This document shows, piece after piece, positions 20,525 to 29,300 of a stretch of 30,986 bases of DNA. Location: NCBI RefSeq assembly GCF_019649055.1, contig NW_026570605.1:1-30986 (forward strand), written 5' to 3'. This stretch comes from Paramacrobiotus metropolitanus (lineage: Eukaryota > Tardigrada > Eutardigrada > Parachela > Macrobiotidae). Position numbers and translations under genes: made by a program. Numbering within the stretch: position 1 is the first letter of the stretch; each line of letters starts with the position of its first letter. The notes below the pieces were generated by a model, which had not been told where the DNA came from, did not search any database, and saw nothing but the letters and a program-made list of their open reading frames with translations.

Positions 20525-21286
20525 TCAGGCCGCAGCCTCCTCCAGTTCGTCATCTGCAACAACAATAACACGCCGGTTAATACTGTGAAGAACATCACCA
20601 GTATCCACTCCGGTGTTCCTCCTCTCTTCATTCTTCGCAGACCGGCTATCCGACCCATCCACCATGGTTTTCATCATCGCCCGGTTATACGAATCATCCC
20701 GCATCGGCAACGCGTTCCATCCATACATTGCTGCACCTTGAGCTTCCTTCTCACCGGCGCCACGCACAATCATGGAATTAGCCTGCGCGCTGCTCGTATG
20801 CACTTTATCTTTATTCACTGTACAGTTACGTACTAAATGGTCCGGACTGTCACAGTTGTAACACCGCCTACCGGCACCTTTGGATCCGCTCCCGCTTCCA
20901 CCGCCCCGGTTGCCGCCGCCTTGCCCAGCGCCTCCACAACTGCTGCTACCTGAGCCTCCACGCTCAGCGCTGTCCTCGTCGCTGCTGCTTCGCTCGGCAC
21001 CACCGTGACTGCTGCGGTTGCGATCCCTCCATTTGTTGAACATCTTATCGTGCTTCTGCTGCGCATTGCCGGAACTGGTCGCCGCTGCATCGTGTCCGCC
21101 CTGTTCGCCTTGACCGCCGTGACCTCCCTGCCAGCGGTTTTTCTTCTCCAGACGGATGGCCTCACCCACACGTTGAAGATCAGACAGGTATTCAACCGGC
21201 GTCGTTGCCTTGGACAATGCTGCAAGTGACACATACTCCGCCAATAAACCATTACGCAGTTTACTTATGACTGTTTCATCATCCAT
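20525..21286 (-). CDS. gag: Gag, C-terminal part with CCHC knuckle
   Basis: 253 residues from the first available Met. Residues 1-48 (TVISKLRNGLLAEYVSLAAL, DLQRVGEAIRLEK) look like the end of a capsid domain. Residues 50-140 are Gly/Ser/Arg-rich low complexity. Residues 142-155, CYNCDSPDHLVRNC, form a CX2CX4HX4C nucleic-acid-binding knuckle. The frame runs about 33 codons further upstream without ATG before a stop, through a stretch with near-repeats of CATGTAC/TATGTGT, so the N-terminal capsid region is lost. The end, DDELEEAAA, precedes two stops and the protease. Confidence 0.65.
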   Translation of the reverse strand: MDDETVISKLRNGLLAEYVSLAALSKATTPVEYLSDLQRVGEAIRLEKKNRWQGGHGGQGEQGGHDAAATSSGNAQQKHDKMFNKWRDRNRSSHGGAERSSSDEDSAERGGSGSSSCGGAGQGGGNRGGGSGSGSKGAGRRCYNCDSPDHLVRNCTVNKDKVHTSSAQANSMIVRGAGEKEAQGAAMYGWNALPMRDDSYNRAMMKTMVDGSDSRSAKNEERRNTGVDTGDVLHSINRRVIVVADDELEEAAA

Positions 21287-21449
21287 ATCACGGTCAAGTA
21301 GTACATGTATTGTTGGAAAACCACCCTTTGTACATGTATGCGGTCGAGAGCCGCGTTTTGTATATGTGTGCAGTCAATAGCCAGTATTGTGGATGTGAAT
21401 ATCGTTCGATATTCACTGCTTTTTGTATGTATGTAATTACGCGGTGGCT

Positions 21450-21481
21450 CCAGCTGGGTGGTTCAAGTCCAGCCCAGCTGG
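21450..21481. other. Hairpin with tRNA T-loop-like loop
   Basis: CCAGCTGGGTGG pairs with CCA(G)CCCAGCTGG, 12 pairs with a single bulged G, around a TTCAAGT loop identical in form to a tRNA T-loop. The stem is far longer than a T-stem and I find no anticodon or acceptor arm, so it is not a tRNA. Lies in the 5' flank of the truncated element. Confidence 0.5.
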
Positions 21482-21597
21482 TCGGAATCAAACCGAGAAA
21501 ACGCCCTGCATATTTTATTAAGTGCGAAGTGCTACGAATCCGTGACCCATTGGTCACTTAGTAATTATATTGAAGGCTAACTAAACAAACACCAAAA

Positions 21598-22214
21598 CTA
21601 AACAAAAAGGTCAAGCAACTCTTCCTCAGTCAGAACATGATCAACCAAACGTTGATCAGCCAAATACTCATCGATGCTACCATATTCTTCCACAATTCCC
21701 ATGTCGTCATCGGAAACTGGAGATGAGGATGGAAGCCCGTTACACAACACCATACCCGGATTGCCATCCTCGATGACACCCCACATCGGTTCCGCTAGGA
21801 CATGCGGTAGGGGGGCGGCAGGCACTGGCTGCGTTATGCCAGGTGGAACTAATGGTGGTGGAGCAGAGTAGGAAGCGGGGCCGGATTCCGACAAAATAGC
21901 CATTAGCGGTTCAGCAAGCGGAGCCGGAAGTGGAACCGTCGGAATGGGCTGCGGCTGGTTGGCGGGCACTACGGGTTGCGACGGACGAGCAGGTGGAGCT
22001 CGTAATGGCAATCCGACGCGCGCACGAACAACCCGCGCGGTGGACGTTGGCTTCGGCTTCTCCACTTTACGTCGTCATCATCGCTGTCGTCGATGGTAAT
22101 AACAGGCGGGTTAACCACGGGAACGGTTTGCTCTTCACCACGCATCTGGCGGATGAAGAAGACGGCAGCCTGGTGGTGCTTGGCGCGCTCTTCGTGGTAT
22201 TCCTCTGTCAGCAT
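21598..22214 (-). CDS. Acidic/proline-rich protein with SUMO-interaction motif
   Basis: Starts MLTEEYHEERAKHHQAAVFF at an ATG (22214). At residues 38-48 VITIDDSDDDD is a textbook SUMO-interacting motif: a hydrophobic core followed by acidic and Ser residues. Near 22068 the frame is one base short (AAA run) and continues in the next frame, which is strongly proline-rich (LPAPLAEPLMAIL, PLPHVLAEPMWGV; two similar PLPxxLAEP blocks about 40 residues apart) and ends with an acidic/hydrophobic tail (SIDEYLADQ, LTEEELLDLFV). About 205 residues overall. Tail and SIM suggest a nuclear, transcription- or PML-type function. No enzyme domain; family unknown. A splice event instead of an indel is possible (GTAAAG at the break). 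Confidence 0.45.
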
Positions 22215-22895
22215 GTATGACGGATGTACCCGGCAGGCTATAGAAACATGACACGCTTAATACGCTATATGGGTGAAACAAAAATCTGGGGTGACTATGA
22301 TTGTGTAGACAGCGTATGTACCGTCTTGCTGAGGGCATCGATTTCGGCTAAACGAAGACTAGTAGCGAATACCACATCTTCGTTAGCCGCAAGGTGCTTG
22401 ACCAGGGATGTGCCATGTTGGTGGTATAAAGGATACAGTACAGAAAGGCGAAGAAAATTTAAGAAAAACTAGGAACGCTGTGCAAAAAACAATATCTGCA
22501 CGTGTAGCGTGGCTGAACGGTCAATAATTTCACTTAGCAGACGAAATACAACAACTGAATGTGCTTGCAAGGTAATACAGTGCATTTATGTAAGATTAGC
22601 GTGGGTCACCAGGCAACGTTGTCAAGGAAACGGTGCATGGGAATCACTAAGGACGCAGCAAACTTACAAACGCATACAGTTCATGAAATTGCACGCTGTA
22701 TACATTGTTTGTTTGGAATCCGCGCCATTGTAACACAATAAAATGAGCCATGTACACAGTAACGATTACATGGTACATACACATGGCAGCCCGTAAAATA
22801 CCAGGTACCACATTGTTCTGATTAGGGAAAACAAAATTATTAAACAGAACACAAGACAAAGTCGTAGTAGCATTAGTTTGAATCGTTCAATCAGA
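22215..22895. other. Intergenic, divergent promoters likely
   Basis: Lies between two genes that point away from each other. GTATAAAGG at 22424-22432 is a good TATA element on the plus strand, but is about 470 bases before the next recognised ATG. CCAGGTACC occurs at 22801, 95 bases before the ANP32-like start; a similar CCAGGTAC is 69 bases before the start at 23809. Confidence 0.3.
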
Positions 22896-23408
22896 ATGGA
22901 AACGTATAAATACTTAAGAACACTTAACAGCGATGTACGGGAAATTGTTCTTGATGGTTATACAGTGGATAATGTTGTATGGGCTAGCTTAGAGCGCTTC
23001 ACTCGTGTCAGAAAAATAAGCGCAGTTAGCTGTGAAATTTATAATCTTATAGGACTGCCTATTTTACCGTCCCTACGAGTACTGATGCTTAACGACAATT
23101 TCTTGAGCGATGTGGATGACCTGGTTGAAAAGTGTCCAGCTTTAGAAAAACTGTCCCTTGCCTATAACCAGCTTTCATTTCCGTTCCAGGTTGAAAAGTT
23201 AAAAGATTTAACCAGTCTTCGTGTATTGGACCTTAGTTATACTCCGTTTTTCTACCGGAAGGATTTCGATATTACTATGCGTTTGCGTTTTCCAAAACTC
23301 CAGTCGCGCACGATGACATGGGAAAGCTCTGAAAGCGAGAATGACGAAGAAGAGAACAGCAGCACCTGGTTTTGCATGACTAAAATAATGCATTCTAGTA
23401 AGCCATGA
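22896..23408 (+). CDS. ANP32-like leucine-rich acidic protein
   Basis: 170 residues from the ATG at 22896. It opens with a helical cap and DVREIVLDGYTVDN, as in ANP32 proteins, then four LRR units: VRKISAVSCEIYNL, LPSLRVLMLNDNFLSDVDDL, CPALEKLSLAYNQL and LTSLRVLDLSYTPF, closing with an LRR cap (DFDITMRLRFPKLQ). The EKCPxL step between repeats is an ANP32 hallmark. The acidic tail is very short (SSESENDEEEN, about residues 144-154) against 50-100 residues in typical members. Known ANP32 proteins are nuclear histone/PP2A regulators and are needed by some viral polymerases. Divergent and intronless, so possibly a retrocopy or element-captured version. Assignment good at family level. Confidence 0.7.
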   Translation: METYKYLRTLNSDVREIVLDGYTVDNVVWASLERFTRVRKISAVSCEIYNLIGLPILPSLRVLMLNDNFLSDVDDLVEKCPALEKLSLAYNQLSFPFQVEKLKDLTSLRVLDLSYTPFFYRKDFDITMRLRFPKLQSRTMTWESSESENDEEENSSTWFCMTKIMHSSKP

Positions 23409-23808
23409 GATGTTAAGAAGATCTTGAAGGTTAAGTCTTTGGATATGTCTACTGTGCTGTTTCAGTTACACCGATAATGCTGTTTGTGATTTTTACCATG
23501 GTGTAACGTGTGTGAAATCCATCAGATGGGGTTTGTCTATTAGTTAAACCAGAGTCAATAAAACTGTCACTCGGTGTCTTAGTACTGTTGGTTGTACTGC
23601 CATCCTCCACAATCCCACTGTTACATAAACCCACCGCTGAGTTGTAAAGGGGCATGCGCTCATTTCTTTGCTACAGAGAGTTACTGCAAGTACCAATATT
23701 ATTTGACAAGTAACGTAGTCATAGCAACGGTACGTGGTGCCAGGTACTGTTTTGGCTACCTTGGTTACGTATGTAAAAGCAACATGCAAACAGTCGGTAG
23801 TTATCAGA
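23409..23808. other. Intergenic
   Basis: No supported gene. AATAAA at 23557-23562 could end the ANP32-like transcript (149 bases after its stop). The next start at 23809 has the same immediate context, TCAGAATGGA, as the ANP32-like start. Confidence 0.35.
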
Positions 23809-24189
23809 ATGGACCTTTCCGACTGGATGCTTACGGATGCTCCGTTAGAGGAGCTTGGTTTAGAATTTGTCTCTCCTACAGCTTCGAATAATGTTAACGC
23901 TCAATCTCTACCTAGTCCATCGTCGAGCTACTGGGTAAACGAGCTTTTGCTACCAGTTACGAGTGGGCTGACCGGAACTGGTTTTGATCTCCAGGACGGG
24001 GAGGTGCCGGTAGTTACCAACTCGACCGCATCACTTGATTGGTTGGACGAACTTTTATTCCCAGTTGTCAGTGCTCCACAGGTAGTGCAATCAACGTACC
24101 AGGAAGCTGCGTTCCCTACGTTCACTGAGGAAGTCGCGTTACCTCCAGGTGATGTCCTGACAACGTACACCCCAGAAAGCGATTGGTGA
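23809..24189 (+). CDS. Small protein with duplicated Trp/Leu acidic motif
   Basis: 126 residues from the ATG at 23809. Two near-copies of one motif, YWVNELLLPVTSG (41-53) and DWLDELLFPVVSA (77-89), lie exactly 36 residues apart, and a weaker LSDWMLTDAPLEELGL begins the protein. Net acidic, no basic domain, no signal peptide. Acidic stretches with spaced W/L/F of this type are typical of transcription activation domains and coactivator-binding peptides. No DNA-binding domain is visible. An AATAAA at 24220-24225, 31 bases after the stop, supports a real transcript. Family unknown. Confidence 0.5.
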   Translation: MDLSDWMLTDAPLEELGLEFVSPTASNNVNAQSLPSPSSSYWVNELLLPVTSGLTGTGFDLQDGEVPVVTNSTASLDWLDELLFPVVSAPQVVQSTYQEAAFPTFTEEVALPPGDVLTTYTPESDW

Positions 24190-24219
24190 GCGGGTTTATT
24201 ATGGTACACTCTTTGGGTT

Positions 24220-24225
24220 AATAAA
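24220..24225 (+). terminator. Poly(A) signal
   Basis: AATAAA 31 bases after the stop of the preceding 126-residue gene. A TTTATT at 24195-24200 would give the same signal on the other strand. Confidence 0.55.
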
Positions 24226-24268
24226 ATTGGAAACATTTTTTAATGAAACCGTTGTACATGCAGCAATG

Positions 24269-24276
24269 TATATATA
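24269..24276 (+). promoter_or_regulatory. TATA box
   Basis: TATATATA, 50 bases before the ATG at 24326 and about 45 bases after the preceding gene's poly(A) signal. Position and sequence fit a core promoter. Its presence next to an encoded TBP homologue is notable. Confidence 0.5.
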
Positions 24277-24325
24277 CTCTGTATGAGCGGTTTGTTGATT
24301 ATAATACGAATAGCTCTGTACGATT

Positions 24326-25057
24326 ATGCTAGCACATAAAGTGCAACTGAAAGGTCACGGAACTGAACCTTGTCATTGCAGCTTGGCCCACTGTCTAGCG
24401 TCGATCGGATTGCTCCCTGACTCCACCCAGTACCATTTTGCTATTCCGGAAACTGTGTCGGAAGTTAATAACCGCAGCGTACCGGAAGCCACACTAATCC
24501 ACATTCCTGAACCAACAACACGGGAGCCAGAAAAAGACAGTCAGAAGAAGAAGCGGGCTAAAGAGCATATTATGCTGAAAGTCCAGTCTCGGCAGCCTAC
24601 AGTTAAAGCTGGCAAGCTCCACTGCTACATTCAAAGTACAGGGTACACTGAACTTGTCGTCACGACGGAGCCTTGGACCCAACTGAGTGTGAACGGTAAC
24701 GAGTTCGGCCGCATTGCCTTGTACTTGCTGAACGGAAGTTGGGAGAAGGATATGGCTGACGCTACAGTCAGTACGAAGAAGAACTGGGTGCCACGCGAAT
24801 TGTATCGGCAGTACTCTAACACACTTCGATCGCGTTTTTTTCGGTCAAACAAGCGTAAGACCTGTTTTCTGCGATTTGTACGATTAGCTGATGATCTAGA
24901 GTTTTCAAGATGCCTCGTGGTTAACAGCTTAGCGATACGAGAACTTGTGAATCACCGCTCTCTGCTAATGATGTATGTGCGTGCTAATGCTAAAGAACCC
25001 GATTTTGTTGTTCGCGATAACGATTATCTTGACGATGATGAAGAGGAAGATGAGTAA
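24326..25057 (+). CDS. Hypothetical nuclear-type protein, NLS and acidic tail
   Basis: 243 residues, intact. N-terminal Cys/His cluster (CHCSLAHCLASIG, residues 16-28), a basic stretch at 73-80 (QKKKRAKE) that fits a monopartite NLS, a central beta-rich region (KLHCYIQSTGYTELVVTTEP, residues 97-116), a second basic region (RSRFFRSNKRK, 168-178), and an acidic C-terminus (DNDYLDDDEEEDE). No family recognised. TATA box upstream and intact frame make it likely a real gene. The layout (beta core, NLS, acidic tail) would suit a DNA-binding or chromatin protein, but that is inference. Confidence 0.55.
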   Translation: MLAHKVQLKGHGTEPCHCSLAHCLASIGLLPDSTQYHFAIPETVSEVNNRSVPEATLIHIPEPTTREPEKDSQKKKRAKEHIMLKVQSRQPTVKAGKLHCYIQSTGYTELVVTTEPWTQLSVNGNEFGRIALYLLNGSWEKDMADATVSTKKNWVPRELYRQYSNTLRSRFFRSNKRKTCFLRFVRLADDLEFSRCLVVNSLAIRELVNHRSLLMMYVRANAKEPDFVVRDNDYLDDDEEEDE

Positions 25058-25616
25058 AGCTAACAGCACAATATAAAACTACATACTAAGTTCTGTTTAA
25101 GTGGTTATGATTGATTGTGGTAAAACGGTGAACGTAATTGCAAGAAAATGAGAGTAGGTGTTTCTTCGGACTCAAAGCGTTTTAAGAGGTACAAGGTTGA
25201 GCGAAACGCAGATTGGGTGTTTAACTAGGAACCGACTAAAAATGAAACCAACACGGATTGCGTATGAGACGCATTTGAAGATGTTCAGAATGCACAGGTT
25301 GCGCAAAAGTTTTTAACATGGTTAGGTAAACATTGTTGTGACCGTAAAGATTGTTGAACAAGTTATAATTAATTTGGTATACGTTCCGCCTTTTAATAAC
25401 ATTTGTGTTCATGTCACAATACACATGAAAATCAACATCTGACAAACCACATAGAACAAAAACTAATAATAAGTCAAACTCGGTTTACGGTAGCTCAATA
25501 ATTAGAAAACACATTAACTGCGTAAGGAAATAAATTTGGACAAAAAAGAGCTGAACTAGTAGACAATAGTGGCGGATAATAAATAACTCGTTAATGAAAG
25601 GAACGCCTCTTCCTTC
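25058..25616. other. No gene seen
   Basis: AT-rich spacer between convergent genes. AATATAAA shortly after the stop at 25057 may serve as a weak poly(A) signal. No frame with protein-like content. Confidence 0.35.
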
Positions 25617-26084
25617 TCAAAGGTCACTCTGTGACACCCCTGTAAATGTCAACACCTGGAGTACGAAAATTAACATAAAAAACCAATTCGTACCGTTGGA
25701 ATGGATAGTTTTTCCGGCCACGTACGCCAAGGTGACATGAACTGCAGTGGCCGTTTCAATACCGGTCAAAATATGTGTCGGTGAGTCCAAAATCATAGCC
25801 ATTTCATCACCATGCAAACCGTATGACTAATTATTGGCTTCGCGGCAGCAGTGCTGCGAATTCACAGCAAAGCGTAAGTAAGTAGCTCCATCGCAGTCCA
25901 GCTTGGTGGTGGCTGTAGCAGCATCGGTTCCTCCCCAGCTAATTACGATGTGACCTTTGGTACCCGGGGGCCGGTAATGGCATACACAGAGGTAATGTCC
26001 ACAGCAGACTGGCAGAGGGTTGTTGGGATTCACACCAAGCAAATCGGTGTTCACCATCCAAGCTAATGCGACGAAATTCCACAT
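25617..26084 (-). CDS. Cysteine-rich, probably GPI-anchored protein with an in-frame stop
   Basis: The frame from 26084 starts MWNFVALAWMVN, a weak signal-like segment, then carries seven cysteines in 85 residues (LPVCCGHYLCVCHYRPPG, KLDCDG, SQHCCREANN), stopping at TAG (25827-25829). The same frame resumes at once and runs 69 codons more, ending in SNGTNWFFMLIFVLQVLTF, a small-residue/Asn site followed by a hydrophobic terminus as in GPI-anchor signals. Read together the two halves make one secreted, GPI-anchored cysteine-rich protein; read apart neither has both ends. Either a nonsense mutation, readthrough, or a base error. Family not recognised. Confidence 0.45.
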
Positions 26085-26313
26085 CTAATGAACACTTGAA
26101 AAGGCCATTTTGCAGTCAAGAAGTAACACAGAGGAATGACTGAAAATGCGAATGCGTCTTGCTAAGCTCGTAAATTTTGAAGGTAACATAACGAAACTAG
26201 GTACGTTGCTGGGCACCATGTATCGTACCCGGACACCCATGTACGGTACAACGGTACATGTCAAGCAGAACCTGCAGCATGTTAAGTAAACCTTTATTAT
26301 TTCGTTTGTCGTT

Positions 26314-29300
26314 ATGAACCAACTTTTTTTTAATGTAAAAAACTGTGCAATGCTTACCGGTTTAACTGATCTGCCTCCGGACATGGAACCGTACCAACTT
26401 TCGGCTGCCGATGTTGCGGATTGCGCCGCTTTGGCAGTCATGGACGACTGGGTTGATGAAGATCAGGGCGGGCAGTCAGCGGCACTCACGGAAGATCAGA
26501 TACCACTCATTGATATTGATGAGCATGTCACCATTGACTGCACCGGATACAAATACTCGAAAAAGTACAAGCTGCACTTCAAGTGCTTTGCTGTAAAGGT
26601 AAGCCTAAATATATGGTACCCCTAAATCACTACAGTATTTAATTTGCGGTATGGTACAGTGCTTTTACTTTTGACAACAGTAGAGTTAACTGAAGCACTT
26701 TATTTTTAAGGTGTCCGACCTTCAAGATATTAGTTTTGCTGATATCCCGTTTATAATAACGTTCATCTTGGAGCACATTCTACAGTCTGTGTTAAAAAAT
26801 ATCAGTGACACTGAGCTGGTGCGTTTGCGTATCGACTCGCACTCACTGGAACGCCCCATTTGGACTCCACCAATACAAAGGTCACAGTTAGATGTAAAGC
26901 GCTGGATGGACGAGATTGAAAAAGTTTTGCAGTCTCATGAAGATTTTATTTTGGATGATACCTTTGAAATTTCTGTGCAGTATACCGAAATTCCACACGG
27001 TGGTTGTCGGAAGGATGTGCCGCAACTATTACGTCGAAAATTGCAAAAAATGCGATCGGTAATTCAAGTGAAAATAGCGACAATTTGTGTCTGGCGCGAG
27101 CACTTGTACTGGGTAAAGCGTACGCAGACAATGACAAAAAACTTTGCCGCCGCCTTCGCCGTGGAAAGAAATTGTGGACCAATGAAGCGAAGAAGTTAAT
27201 TCACCGAGCTAACCTCGACCAAAGAGTGTTCAACCTTACCGACATTCCGTTTTTTGAAGCCGCACTTCCTGAATATCAAATTATTATTGTCAGTCTGGAC
27301 CAGGGAAACCGGATTGTATACAGCGGCAAGGTAAAGAATCGGCATATTGTTCTGCTGCTGTACCAAAACCATTTTGATCTCCTGCTGTCGCTCCCAGCTT
27401 TTTTTAAACGATCGTATTGGTGCTACCAGTGTAACAAAGGTTACTCTAATCGCACAACTCATCGTTGTAGCATCGTTTGCCACCAGTGTTTGCGGTCAGA
27501 CTGTGAGCGTGATATGACAGATGTTATACACTGTGCGGACTGCAACCGACCGTTTTACGGAAAGGGGTGTTACGATCATCACAAAGTCGCAACAAAGAAG
27601 GATCGTGGTAACCGAACAAGAACTCAAAAAACCTTGTGCAGCATGGTCCGTGTATGTGAAGACTGTCAGTGCGTCGTCTCTATGCGCAATCGAAAAGCCG
27701 GGAACGTTCACCAGTGTGGTGAGATATATTGTAAAACTGCAATGTGCACATTCTACCGGAAACGCACAAATGTTTCATGCAGCCACATTTGGTCACAATG
27801 GAGGAACGGCAAAATAATCAGGGCGCACATTTTTATATTTCGATTTTGAGACTTATGTACGTGAAGATGGTGAGTTGATTCCCAATCTGGCAGTCGTTCA
27901 AGATGACAAAGGAAACGAATGGATGTTTCCATCGGTCCGTGAGCCTCTGGGTACAAGTATTATTGATGCATTGTGCTGTTTCCTAGTGAGTGCTGACCAT
28001 AAAGGGTATTACATTATTGCGCATAATTTCCGCGCTTTCGATGGCTACTTTATTTTGAACTGGTTATTAAAATGCCATTACACCAAAAGTTATAATGAAC
28101 GGGGAAAAATTTTACAGCTGGATGTACCAGAATTTAACATTCATTTTCGGACAGTATTAATTACAACCCCAGAGTTTGTCAAAATGGCCGGCTACATTCG
28201 GAATTCCTGACCTAGCCAAGGAACTTTCCCACATAAATTTAATCGTCCGGAGAACTGGGATCGAATTCTCGAGTATCCAGACTTGGACGAATACGGATAC
28301 AAACTAATGGACAAGAAAACCCAACAGTCCTTTAAAGAATGGTATGATTCGGATAAGGTTGCAAAAAATAATCTTTTTGATTTCCGCAAAGAGTTTGTGA
28401 CCTATTGCCAAAATGACGTTACCGTTCTGCGTCAGTGCTGTCAGCAATTTCGTTCACTATTTATGGAGATAAGCAATGGTCTCTGCCCTTTCACTTCCGC
28501 TTTGACCATTGCCGGTTTATGTAATCTGTTTTGGAGGTCGTATATTCTGAAACCGGGTCAAATTGGTCTCGTTCCACAGCAAAGATTTGCAAAAAATCGT
28601 CTTCAATCTACAAAAGCCTTGAAATGGCTTTCCTGGATGGAGGAAGAGGATAATTGTACAATACAGTCGATGGTATCGGGTACCGAGCATAAAATCGGAC
28701 CTTACTTTGTAGATGGATACCGTCAAGATACTGGTCACATTTACGAATTCTATGGTTGCTGGTACCATGGCTGCCCTACCTGTGTTGACCAGGAAACAGT
28801 GCACCCTATCGCAATCTTCCCATGAGAGAAATCTACAAAGAAACGGTAGACAGGGAACAATACCTCCGTTTCAAGGACACACCGTTACCACAATCTGGGA
28901 GCACGAATACGACGAAACCGTTAGGACCAACCCGGAAATGCGACAATTCCTTAAAAATGTGACCTTTGTTGAGCCTCTGCATCCTCGTAATGCTTTCTAC
29001 GGCGGCCGCACGAATGCTGTTCGATTGTTTCATTCAGTTCAGTCAGATGAAAGAATCATGTACTTCGATGTCAATAGCGAATACCCTTCGTAAACAAGAA
29101 TCGACGGTATCCCATCGGTCATCCTGTTATCATTACAAAAATTTCACAGACATTGCCGACTATTTTGGTTTGGCACATTGCACCGTGCTACCACCGGGAG
29201 ATTTGTGGCTACCAGTACTACCTTATCGAAGTAATGGAAACTGACCTTTCCTTTGTGTGCGACATGTGTCAATCAGCAAACAATGGAGAAATGTGAGCAC

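Larger units (their letters stand above)
17296..21290 (-). mobile_element. Truncated env-bearing LTR retroelement lacking RT and integrase
   Basis: Reading on the minus strand: the C-terminal part of Gag with a CCHC knuckle, an aspartic protease, a long acidic linker, an envelope-type glycoprotein, then a polypurine tract. No reverse transcriptase, RNase H or integrase motif appears between protease and env, although that interval is a single open frame. The gag frame has no start or N-terminal domain and closes at a stop near 21385; no 5' LTR is visible. So this is a deletion derivative or a partly domesticated copy rather than an autonomous element. Confidence 0.7.

Noticed and set aside
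21294-21557. 87-codon minus-strand frame upstream of gag
   Set aside because: Different register from gag, includes the hairpin, no family resemblance.
22508-22580. Pol III A-box-like TGGCTGAACGG
   Set aside because: No B box or cloverleaf follows.
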